DNA of 64,000 bases, from the NCBI GenBank assembly GCA_027924585.1, contig BSBM01001436.1, positions 1,488,001 to 1,552,000 of the forward strand, read 5' to 3'. Every line of letters starts with the position of its first letter. Position 1 is the first letter of the stretch. Below the pieces are notes generated by a model that was not told where the DNA came from, did not search any database, and saw only the letters and a list, made by a program, of their open reading frames with translations. Shown piece after piece: positions 36,728 to 45,637 of this stretch. Source of the DNA: Larix kaempferi. Taxonomy: Eukaryota; Streptophyta; Pinopsida; Pinales; Pinaceae. A program made the position numbers and the translations under genes.

Positions 36728-37386
36728 AATATTGCCTATCCTCAAGCAATTTCAAACATGGGTGTTGAAGAATCTGCTTTCTGTATAATTCTCTGAAGTT
36801 GCCATTGAATTGCCTAACCTTGAGTCTCTGAGTTTCCATGAATTTTTTAGAGAGGAACCACCATGCTTGTTGCTGCACTACTCTGATAAAAATCACTTTA
36901 TTAAGTGGGAAATCCATCTCCCATACTTCTTGTTTCCCCAAAAAATTTGAAACCAATGAGATAAAAATTATTCCAGGGTCCCATTGCTTGTATTGCACCC
37001 CAACAATTAAGAGTGCTCTCCAATCCACACCATTAGATAAGAGGATTCCTGGATTTCATTTTCTTGTATGCATTCTTCCAAACATCATGAGTACAAAATA
37101 TATATCATCAAAGTACATAACAATATAATGAAAATGTACATCAAGGATATGCTTCATCAAAGAGTCATGAAAGTGCTTATACCTCCAAGCAAGTAAACCA
37201 CCATTTTCCAAGTGCATACAAGCTTCAAGTAACCAATCAAATCTGCTCCAATGACATAGGTGAGGATCCCATGTCCTATAATGCTGCTCCAAAAAGATAT
37301 GGTATGCATCAAAATATTCATCCATGTATTCTTTCATCCAATAAGTGAATGAAGAATCTCCACTAAAATCTGAACCAAATAATGAG

Positions 37387-37453
37387 CAGAAAAAACAAGC
37401 AGACTTCAAATGACTCAAAGAAGTCTCACCCATACATCCCTGAATGTGAGAAT
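37387..37453. repeat. 67-bp direct repeat flanking nested element A, left copy
   Basis: CAGAAAAAACAAGC through CTGAATGTGAGAAT matches 42648-42714 with three substitutions. Element A lies exactly between the copies. Sixty-seven bases is far longer than an integrase target duplication, so the pair belongs to B's own repetitive coding region or arose by recombination. Confidence 0.85.
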
Positions 37454-37819
37454 TCCTCTTACCAATCTTGGCCTTCCCTCTTCATCAATACATTCAAGTG
37501 CTTTCTCATAACAGTCCAATTTGGCTCTATGTTTTTCCAACCAATCCATGCCAATTAAGGCATCATACGATCCCAATGGTAATACATTTAAATCTACATG
37601 TGTGTGGAGTTCATTCAATTCTATGGGGCACTCCACCACTACTTCACTTACTTTCCTCTTGGTCCCTGTGGCTAATTGAACTAGCCAAGACTTATTGTGC
37701 TTCACTTTTCTAAGAGAACAACCTTCAACCACTTTTGGAGAAACATAACTATGAGTAGATCCTGGATCAATCAAAATAGAAGTAGATTGCTTATCAATCT
37801 TACCTTCAACTTCCACCAT
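37454..37819 (-). pseudogene. Gypsy element A aspartic protease
   Basis: About 120 residues of the - strand frame read ILIDPGSTHSYVSP at the active site (Asp-Pro-Gly-Ser in place of Asp-Ser/Thr-Gly). LATGTKRKVSEVV and VLPLGSYDALIGMDWLEKHR, the second hallmark of plant Gypsy proteases, follow, and then the tail IDEEGRPRLVRG. After that the frame runs into element B sequence and stops at 37415. The protease releases mature Gag and Pol. Here it is cut off before RT. Confidence 0.9.
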
Positions 37820-37827
37820 TGATGATT

Positions 37828-37995
37828 GATGATCTGCCTAATGATTATCTAACGCTGCATAAATTCGGGGCGTTTCCCTTGCCATGTTCTCCACTATTGC
37901 TGCTCCCTTTAATTTGTTCAACCTTCGGGGGTTATCATTCCGATGTGGACAATCCTTCAACATGTGGTTTTCTCCACATCCCCAACATTGAAGCG
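37828..37995 (-). pseudogene. Gypsy element A zinc knuckle between gag and protease
   Basis: On the - strand a frame reads CWGCGENHMLKDC followed by RNDNPRRLNKLKGAAIVEN. This is the C-x2-C-x3-H-x4-C form seen in plant Gypsy gag C-termini. It is in a different phase from the gag body, so a frameshift lies near 38030. Confidence 0.8.
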
Positions 37996-38019
37996 GTACC
38001 TTTGTTGCTTTGTCTGCTG

Positions 38020-39159
38020 CTATTGCTGGTTTGAATCCACTCTTTGCTTGCTGCCCCTGTGGAAAGGTTCTAGGTTGACTTTTGAATGGTGACTTGAAAC
38101 CACTCTTCTTTTGGTCAAACCTCCCTCTTGGCTTTCCTTTCCATGCTGGGTTAACCTCTGATTTTCCTTTACTTTACTGATAGCAATGCATTGCCATCCT
38201 AATGGCCTCATCAAGACGTGGTGGATTAACAAATTCAATCCTATCTCTGAAACTTTGATGTAGACTCCCAAGAAAGCATTGGATTTTTACTCTCTCATCT
38301 TTGTATAGTAAACATACCTCAATAATTCCAAAAATTTATGGACATGCTCTTCCATAGATTTTTGTTCCAACTTGAGTTCATTGAACTCTTTTCTCTTACT
38401 GTCATAGTACCTAGCAGAAAGGTATTTCTCCTTGAAGTACTTCTTAAATCTTTCCCAACTGATCTTCTTTTCGCTGATCCCTTTCACCTATAAGTAGTTA
38501 TCCCATCAGATTGAAGCTTTACCATTTAGATTGTAAATGAAAATTCTGGCTTTTTCATTTCCTGAGTAGTCCTGAATTCTGAAATATTTTTGCATTCTAA
38601 GAAGCCATGTCTCTGCCTCTTGGCCATTCTTATCTTCTCGATCAAATGTGGGAGGCCTTTCCTTCCTGAATTCTCGCTGTAAGATTCCCTTGAACTTTTT
38701 TCTTCCATCAAATCTCTTAGGCACATGCACATGCCTTGGACTTCCTTGAGAACCTCTAGAGTCACACGATCTGCTGGAAGAAGATCTAGAGGAAGGTGTT
38801 CTATGCTTCTTGCTCACAGAACTCTCCATTGGGCTTAGAGTCCTTTTCTTTGAACGACCCTTAGAGTGACTCTCTGCATCTCTTCCTTCTTCACCCACAT
38901 TGCTTGGGTTGGACCCAAGGTTTATCCTTTGCTACATATTAGTGAGGCTTTGCAAGATAGTAGCATTGAGATGGTGTTGTTCTTCTTGAGCATTCATCAA
39001 TCTTTCATTGAAGCTCACCATGGTTTCAACCAAATTTTGAGGAGTCACCTGCTCCCTTCTCCCATTGGATTCAGTCTCATCATTCTATTCATGCACATTT
39101 TCTCCTAGAACGTCTTTTTCATGCTCATAAAGATCTTGAGCATCATTTATGGCCACCAT
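38020..39159 (-). pseudogene. Gypsy element A gag
   Basis: The best start is ATG 39159-39157 (- strand), in phase with the later ATG at 38898 but separated from it by two stops. The body has a Ser/Arg-rich stretch (38860-38730), then the retrotransposon gag domain (RPPTFDREDKNGQEAETWLL, YFRIQDYSGNEKARIFIYNL, WERFKKYFKEKYLSARYYD, MEEHVHKFLELLRYVYY). Stops at about 38505, 38490 and 38285 interrupt one continuous frame. Gag packages element RNA. This copy cannot do so unaided. Confidence 0.88.
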
Positions 39160-40320
39160 TTTTCCTGTATGCTACCTCTGCTACAATTATTAATTTTATG
39201 AGCTACAAGCATTGTGCATTATGAAAATATTTGTTAGACCTCATAAGAATGCATCTAGAGATATACAACAATCAATATTTAACATAATCAATTCATGGAA
39301 TAATTCACATAGCTGTTATGCATTCATTTCTTTTGCCCATTCATACAATGCTGGAAATTGCCCATATTGTCAACAATTTGACAAAACAATTACTCGCACT
39401 TTTATGCCCTAAATATCTATGGGGTATGACAACCTCACTCAAATTCTGGTGATACACTAGTATTCCCTGTTGGACAAGATTTCCAATGCCTGTCCTCGTG
39501 CTCCATTCCGACTTCGGGTGTGGAAACTACGTTATTTAAAAAATGACAACTTTCACCACAATTCTGCACATTTTAACACAGTTGTAAAATAACATGAACT
39601 GCCAACTTCAGCCACCTGTGGAAGCAATTCTAGAAAGATTCAGAAAAACTTTTCTACCGGGAGAAGTTATTCCATATAGCAAGGAACACTCAGCAACTCG
39701 CGAATCTCTGTTCCGATGCTCCATTTATCTTCTATAAAATGTTGGGTTTGACTACTTTCCACTTTTTACATTTTTCCAAAATTCCAAATTTTGGGCCAAA
39801 AATGACTATTTCCCAAACGGTGTATTTCTGAGAAATTTTTGTCTAATGGAATATGTCTGGTTTACTGAGAATATGAAATGCCGAGTTTAGCAATTTTCTT
39901 GATTCCAAATTATAGGGTCACTTTCAACCACTGCAAGCTTTTCAAAATCCCCAAAACATGGCCCAAAATAGTGCTTTTTGGCCTTCTTGCACACCCCGAC
40001 TCCACATCCTTTGGATTTTGGGTCCAAAACTCCAAAATTAACACCGTTCCTGCTCCATGACTGCCCCATATCAGTTTCGGCTCAATCCAACCTTCTGTCA
40101 AGCGTTGGGACACTGATTTGTAAAATCCATTCATTCCGATTTTATGCCAAATCGGAGCATAATGGGCTCGGGATCTTCACTAGTTCATTCATGGCCTCCG
40201 TTAATAGTCTCAGAATGTTACTGAACTCATCAAATTCCGACCTTGCATGCTCCTATAATCCAAAAATCAAATTTTCGGGCTCTATTTTTTTTTTTTTATT
40301 ATCCCGCCACACATAAGCCT
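39160..40320 (-). other. Leader of Gypsy element A, 3' part
   Basis: Untranslated leader between the minisatellite and gag. The many short open frames on both strands at 39878-40316 have no family signal and overlap one another. Confidence 0.5.
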
Positions 40321-40380
40321 CAACCTGCAACCCAAAACCCAAAATTGCGGGTTTGGGAAGTCAAGTTGCGAACGTAACCA

Positions 40381-40755
40381 TCCCGCAACCTGAAACTTGA
40401 AACCCGACACCTGAAATTGCGGGTTCGGGATTGCGGAAACCGGAACGCACAAACTCGAAACTTTGCATTCCCGCAACCCAAAACTCGACACCCGAAATTG
40501 CGGGTTTGGGATTGCGGAAACCAGAACGCGAAAGTTCGAAACTTTGCGTTCCCGCAGCCTGAAACCCGACACCCGAAATTGTGGGTTCGAGATTACGGAA
40601 ACCGGAACGCGCAAGTTCGAAACTTTGTGTTCCCGCAACCCGAAACCCGATATCCCGAAATCCGAAATTGCAGGTTCGGGAATCCAACCACCAATTTTGA
40701 AAATTCGCGTTCCCGAAACTCGAAACCTGACATCCGTAACCCTGAAACGCTTCCG
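40381..40755 (-). repeat. 81-bp GC-rich minisatellite in the leader of element A
   Basis: Units begin TCCCGCAAC, TCCCGCAGC or TCCCGAAAC at 40381, 40469, 40550, 40631 and 40711 (periods 88, 81, 81, 80). They contain CGAAATTGCGGGTTCGGGAT and CGGAACGCGCAAGTTCGAAA. A degenerate unit precedes at 40321. With a period of 27 codons and few stop triplets, the array leaves long open frames on both strands (for example 40282-40965 -, 40417-40857 +), and these are artefacts of the repeat. The array lies in the transcribed leader. Confidence 0.9.
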
Positions 40756-40999
40756 GCCCTGCGACTTCCAAGGTCCATAACTCCTTTGTCCCTTAGCCAA
40801 ATGGGACAAGTCTGGTACCGTTGGAAAACTCTTGCAGAGATCTATGCACCTGTGTAATCCTATTACACACCTGAGAAATCTGACCTTGCCATTTTTCCAA
40901 TTAAAATTTCGCCCCAACTTCACCAATACTACATTAAACCATTCTGTCACTTGCCTGTAACTCAAAGTTTGGCCAAGCAGCCCCAGTGCTGCAAGATGG

Positions 41000-41011
41000 G
41001 CTCTGATACCA
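41000..41011 (-). promoter_or_regulatory. Primer binding site of Gypsy element A (initiator tRNA-Met)
   Basis: On the - strand TGGTATCAGAGC lies three bases after the LTR end at 41015. Confidence 0.92.
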
Positions 41012-41014
41012 CTC

Positions 41015-42646
41015 TGTCACGACCCCTTCCATTCAATCTGACGCCAGGAAGGAAACGTGACCAATCTACCAGGCGTATTTGACAATCTCAGCCCCCATAC
41101 ATTACTCAACAATTCATAACAATTTAAAACTTGTGTGTGCAAGCTCATACTTCAAATAAACATAGTGGAAATAAACATATTTGCAAGTACACAAAAAGTA
41201 ATGCATCCTCATATCTAACACAGGCATATAATGATTCAACATCTAGGGATTCCATTCCATTCCAATGCTATGCATAGGCTTTATATCAATTCCATTAACA
41301 TGAATAATTACCATTCCGAATTAACACATTATAGAACACAAAATGCATATAATGTAAATCACAGAAAACACTTATGTTGAAGATGAAGCTGTCAAACAAC
41401 TGGCTATGTGAGAGCAACGTTCCACCCAACCATAGATCTCTACCCAGCTTGTATTCTTTCAGCTGAAAGATCATCCCCAAGCTGAGTTGTGTATCCACTA
41501 AGGAGGAACTAGATAGGCTCATTCACAGCCATGGTTTCACTCAACAACTATGCTAATTCAACTCACAGTTGGGTTTATCAAGCATACAATAGACAAAGGA
41601 GGGAAATACTAAGCCAGTGAGCTCATCCACAGAGCTACAGGCATCTCAAAGGATTTCAACAGTCAAGACACCCACATTATCTACCACACCCAACACAAGG
41701 AAGGCCCCCTTCTCTGCTGCACAGTCCCTCAGGCGCCCCTTCCCTCCATTGCTCTTCAAGGTAGGCATAGAAAGTTCCAGTTGTTAATCCTTGAGATTCT
41801 AGCTTTCACTGGGTTTATCAAGCAAAACCAACCTCTGCTCAGTCATTCACAATTGGATTTCTCACAATTCTGTTTATCAAATAACTCAATCCAGTCACTG
41901 GTTCTCTAGGCTATAAAAACTAGGTTTGCCAATGGATATTGGGGTATCTAATACTCTCAAATTCGCCTCAAGGTTCATATCTATGGATCCCTCATTGGAT
42001 TTTACTATCCAATACCAAATCTGAGCATTTTTGGCTCTTCAAAACGTGGGTTCTTTCAAAGTTGCGATTTCTAATTTTGCTCACTGCTGGGAATTCGTTT
42101 TTGGATGGAAAATGATGCTAGGTTCCTCCCCACTAGAATGGGAATGAGGAAGAAGCAACTCCCATGAGGTAGAGTGACTTGTGGTACAAGAAAACAAAGT
42201 CCATACTCTGCCATACGAATTTCTGGGCTGTCCATGCTCCATTGAAGCCATGGACTGAAATCTTCAACTACTTCCTTACAACAGAAATAAATGTCATCAA
42301 AGAAAGTCAAATGGGTTCTCACAATGACATTTGGAAGCATATGGTTCATCCCCACAACCCTCTCACCACTCCCTAGTGGATACACATGGCCCCTTCTCAT
42401 TCGTTGCTTCCACAACCAGTTTTGGTATTTTATTGCAATATCAATATTTACAACAATTTACAATATTCCATGGCTTAATAGCACATGGGTAACAAAATGT
42501 CAAATGCTTGTTCATTTTAAATAAAATATGAACATACATTAGCGGTTCCTTGGCCTTGAGCTCCACGCTAGGGAAACATACATCGCATGTATACAATATT
42601 TACATAAAAGCCAATAAATCACAAAGGTCAAAATTGGGGTATTACA
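41015..42646 (-). repeat. 5' LTR of Gypsy element A
   Basis: On the - strand it starts TGTAATACCCCAATTTTG (42646) and ends GGGGTCGTGACA (41015), 1,632 bp, with the primer site following. Its outer start resembles the sequence ending at 11901. An internal word CTATGGTTGGGTGGAACGTT recurs at about 51870 in the LTR-like scrap of element F, so the two LTRs are distantly related. Confidence 0.88.
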
Positions 42647-43846
42647 ACAGAAAAAACAAGGAGACTTCAAATGACTCAAATAAGTCTCACCCATACATCC
42701 TTGAATGTGAGAATCATAAAGATATAACAAAGTATGTGGCTTCCAACAAAAATGTTCTCCAATCATAAATCTATTCACCCAAGTGTTGGACGAAGTTCCT
42801 CCAACATCAAATGAATCAAGTGTTAAGTAAGGAAAACCATGAGCCTTCAAGTGACTCAAATGCATATAATAGGTGCATCCATGTAGATGTGCATCATCAT
42901 AAAGTAACAAAGGATTCTACAACAAATGTGAATAAGAACGTGCTCCAATCATATCATCATAAAAAGTAAATATAGGAGTTCCATACTCCTCATGTGGCAC
43001 CATAAAAAAAAAAACCCTTTCATCCATTCTTCATTAAGACTAATGCTGCAAAACATGGAATTGTAGGATGTAGGAGAATTAACTAACTCACCCAAATGAT
43101 CCAAAAGTGCAGAAGTTTTATCATGTAAAGGATCCATATGATTAGTATCATACAACTCCTTCAAAAGTGTGAAACATTTGTTGTAGATTAGTTCCAATGT
43201 AGAGGAATCGTGCTCCTCTTTAAAAATTTCATAACCTTCATCAGGAGAATTCAAGTTCCTCTTCCACCACATCAAGTGTTTGGATCTCTTCAATTTCATC
43301 TTCAAACACATTAAACACATTCAAATTTCCGCATTTCTCATGATCCACCATGCCATGAGAATCCTCCAAACAATCTACCATTTGACAATCTGAAATATAG
43401 GAGGAAAAACAAGTATCTTGTAACTTTTCAAAAAGTTGCTCATTTTGAATTGTGAGCTTATGATTATCCTCATTATTATTCAAGTATGCATCATGTAAAA
43501 ATTCATTAAGTTCAAACAAATGGTTTCTATAAAAAAGCAAAGACATGAAATTACCTTTGATGTGGTACATTGCTCTTTGAATCTTCTCCATGTCTTCAAG
43601 GAAGGATGTTTCCTTCAATGGAGTAGCTCTTCAACAAGAATTTGACACCAATGCTTGAGTGTCATGGAGAATGTTGAGGGACTCTTGGATATTCTTTTCA
43701 TTCATCTTTAAGGATCCTTCAAGAAAATGAGGCTCTTGCAAATGAACCTCCTCATCTTCTTCATTTTTGCTTGGACCAACTTTATGAAGCTCAAGTGGTG
43801 ATGGGGAAGTCATTAGAGAAATTTTGAGGTCAAAAAATGGCCTCAA
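42539..43846 (-). pseudogene. Element B middle coding region, unknown acidic protein
   Basis: Open segments 43846-43631, 43618-43241, 43320-42949 and 42910-42648 on the - strand read a Glu/Asp/Asn-rich protein (for example FLHDAYLNNNEDNHKL, EDEIEEIQTLDVVEEELEF, IYNKCFTLLKELYDTNHMDP). These shift frame between pieces. The last segment contains two diverged copies of a module (LYDDAHLHGC...HLSHLKAHGF and LYDSHIQGC...YLSHLKSPCF). Nothing resembles RT, RNase H or integrase. It is interrupted downstream by element A. Confidence 0.5.
42648..42714. repeat. 67-bp direct repeat flanking nested element A, right copy
   Basis: Partner of 37387-37453, with three substitutions. It begins one base after the LTR of element A ends. 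Confidence 0.85.
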
Positions 43847-44016
43847 AATAAAGAAAATGTACTATAAAATACAACCAATCACATTCTAGTAGATGACATC
43901 ATTCCCCTTGGTGAGGTGGCATTGCATGAGTTAAGAATGCTTATTTGTCAAATTTTCTATGGTGGATGAAAACGCATAGATAACCAAGGTAGTGGTGTAA
44001 GTACTTTTAAGTCATA

Positions 44017-44210
44017 AAGTAAAGTACTCATAATGATAGTCTTTTCATAAAATAATATTATTGTCATTTTCAAGTAAAGTACTCATAATGAATGTCTTTT
44101 CACACTTTCACATAAAATAATATTATTGTCATTTTCAAGTGAAGTACTCTTAATTCATAAAAAAAGTCCTTTCACATTTTTTTATAAAATAATATATTAT
44201 CATTTTTATA
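44017..44210. repeat. Three-copy tandem repeat of 55-65 bp
   Basis: AAGTAAAGTACTCATAATG begins at 44017 and 44072, and AAGTGAAGTACTCTTAATT at 44137. Each is followed by CTTTTCA or CCTTTCA and ATAAAATAATATTATTGTCA or a close variant. It lies within the inverted-repeat insertion. Confidence 0.85.
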
Positions 44211-44293
44211 TTTTTAATTTTAAATTATATATTCACTCCATTCTATTTAATAACATAATGTCAAACTAATAAAGAATAATAATAGATTTAATA

Positions 44294-44317
44294 AATAATA
44301 ATAATAATAATAATAAT
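44294..44317. repeat. (ATA)n microsatellite
   Basis: About eight trinucleotide units in an AT-rich context. Confidence 0.8.
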
Positions 44318-44755
44318 GCAATGTGGATTATAATAATATTATTGACATTTTACATGCAAATAAATTCTCAATTAAATTACATTATTAAATTCATGAGAAA
44401 AGTACTAAATATAAAAAGTCAACATAAAATTTAAAAAAAAACTTTTAAAAATGTTTTTTATTATTTAATTTCATTTGCAAGTTCAAGACAAATAAATATT
44501 AAAGGACAATACATTTTTGGGAATTTGCAATGAATCTTAGTCACATCAATGTAGTCTTATTTTATTAATTTTATTTCTAGTGAATTTTGAAAAGTAACTC
44601 AACCATGGTTATTTATATTGTGTATAGAAAATAATGTGGGAGGTGACTTGTCATATATACCTACCCCATAAAACCCCCAATTCATAATATTTTAATATAT
44701 CTCATATTTTTGTAGTACATCTCTTAGGAGGCCCTTTTTTGACCTCAAAATCTCT

Positions 44756-45571
44756 CTAATGTGATCTTGGTTCTTTATCAAATGCTACAAGGTCTTCATT
44801 ATCATGCTTGATGGAACTTGGGCTTGCAGTGACACTTTCAAAAGTTATCTCTATGTCACCAATATAGAGGTGTGAGCACCCATCAGTAGGTACTCCTTCA
44901 TAGTTTAAGCATCCATCAGTAGATGCTCTTTGGTTCATGTCTAAGCTAGAAGGTGTCTCAAAATGATCTTCCATATTTTCAATAGAGTATTCTTCATGCT
45001 CTTGTGTTGTCTCTTCATTTTTCTCCTTCAAGCAAGCTGATGCATTTTGCCCCTTGTTTTCTTTAGGATCAATATCTTTGGAATCTCTTTTTGAAGAATT
45101 CCTAAAAGCTCTCCTCAAGTGGGACATTATTTCATGCACACATATATGATACTCACTCCAAGGTTCTTTACAAGAAGGGCATAAGCTTTTCTTTACTAAC
45201 TCCACATCTTCATGTTTGGGCCTATTTGCAAAAATATGATCAGCATAGTACTCAAAAGACATGGCATTTTGTGTATTTTTGCTCAAAGCAAGATATTCTT
45301 GATATGTTTGATATTGTTGGGGCAAGGTTTTATATTTTGCTCTCCATCTTTGTAAATCATCCATAGAATTATCCTTTGGTGGTGTGACATCTTCATATTT
45401 ATCATACATAGAGTCATAATCATAATCTTCATTCCTCTTGAAATTGTAAGAAGTGTTGCATGATGACTCCTCTTCCTCATACCATTCACATTCTTTTTCA
45501 TATTGTTCATAAGCATCTGCATATTCCTCATAAGAATTGTATTCATAGGATTCATCATAATAGTAAGACAT
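44756..45571 (-). CDS. Element B ORF1: Tyr/Glu-rich protein with a possible zinc site, in the gag position
   Basis: The 271-codon frame begins at ATG 45571 (- strand), 54 bp after the primer site, and is intact. Residues 1-60 are extremely rich in Tyr, Glu and Asp (YYYDESYEYNSYEEYADAYE). A helical-looking centre (DLQRWRAKYKTLPQQYQTYQ) follows. Then CPSCKEPWSEYHICVHE could bind zinc (C-x2-C-x8-H-x-C-x2-H), and a polar, acidic tail ends the protein. It sits where gag should be but shows no gag fold motif that I know. Its final codons run into the inverted-repeat insertion at 44761, so the true C-terminus may have continued into the pieces at 43846 and below. It is one of very few undamaged frames in the window. 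Function unknown. Confidence 0.6.
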   Translation of the reverse strand: MSYYYDESYEYNSYEEYADAYEQYEKECEWYEEEESSCNTSYNFKRNEDYDYDSMYDKYEDVTPPKDNSMDDLQRWRAKYKTLPQQYQTYQEYLALSKNTQNAMSFEYYADHIFANRPKHEDVELVKKSLCPSCKEPWSEYHICVHEIMSHLRRAFRNSSKRDSKDIDPKENKGQNASACLKEKNEETTQEHEEYSIENMEDHFETPSSLDMNQRASTDGCLNYEGVPTDGCSHLYIGDIEITFESVTASPSSIKHDNEDLVAFDKEPRSH

Positions 45572-45624
45572 GGCTGCAACTTATTCTTCAATGTATGATA
45601 TTAACTCACAGGTGCAAGGACCAT

Positions 45625-45636
45625 GCTCTAATACCA
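45625..45636 (-). promoter_or_regulatory. Primer binding site of element B, one mismatch
   Basis: On the - strand TGGTATTAGAGC lies one base after the LTR end. It is the initiator tRNA-Met site with a C-to-T change. Confidence 0.85.
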
Positions 45637-45637
45637 T

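Larger units (their letters stand above)
36597..37453 (-). pseudogene. 3' coding region of element B, unknown protein
   Basis: Two open segments (37433-37056 and 37028-36597) share one frame and are separated by a stop. They read an aromatic-rich protein with GETSLSHLKSACFFC, FTYWMKEYMDEYFDAYHIFL, WDPHLCHWSRFDWLLEACMH, then KQWDPGIIFISLVSNFLGKQ and a tail LEDRQYWEGR formed by the polypurine tract itself. I do not recognise a domain. The Trp-Asp-Pro and Ser-His-Leu-Lys words recur in the piece at 42539-42910. Coding sequence that runs through the polypurine tract into the LTR is common near the 3' end of plant LTR elements. It is not integrase or RT. Confidence 0.6.
37454..42647 (-). mobile_element. 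Truncated Gypsy element A nested in B (5' LTR, gag, protease only)
   Basis: On the - strand the order is LTR (42646-41015), initiator-tRNA primer site, a leader of about 1.8 kb with an 81-bp minisatellite, gag (39159-38020), zinc knuckle and aspartic protease (to about 37454). The sequence then switches abruptly to element B. RT, RNase H, integrase and the 3' LTR are missing. The 67-bp direct repeats at both edges suggest that the deletion or recombination used B repeats. Stops in gag are of the CAG-to-TAG and TGG-to-TGA type. Confidence 0.85.
43811..44761. mobile_element. 951-bp inverted-repeat insertion inside element B
   Basis: The first 34 bases (43811-43844, CATTAGAGAAATTTTGAGG...) are the reverse complement of 44728-44761 with two mismatches. 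The match continues more loosely for about 25 bases inward (ATGTACTATAAAAT against ATGTACTACAAAAA). The interior is AT-rich, non-coding and holds a three-copy repeat. ORF1 of B ends in the right arm and the next B ORF opens in the left arm, so the insertion splits B's coding region. It resembles a non-autonomous DNA transposon or foldback element, but I found no clear target duplication. Confidence 0.55.

Noticed and set aside
37056-37433. Integrase or RT of element B
   Set aside because: YFDDIYFVLMMFGRM superficially recalls an RT YxDD box, but no neighbouring RT motif is present and the same protein shows unrelated W-D-P modules.
40282-40965. A 227-codon open frame on the - strand and overlapping + strand frames
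   Set aside because: They are produced by the 81-bp minisatellite, whose period is a multiple of three and which has few stop triplets. Several frames on both strands are open at once.
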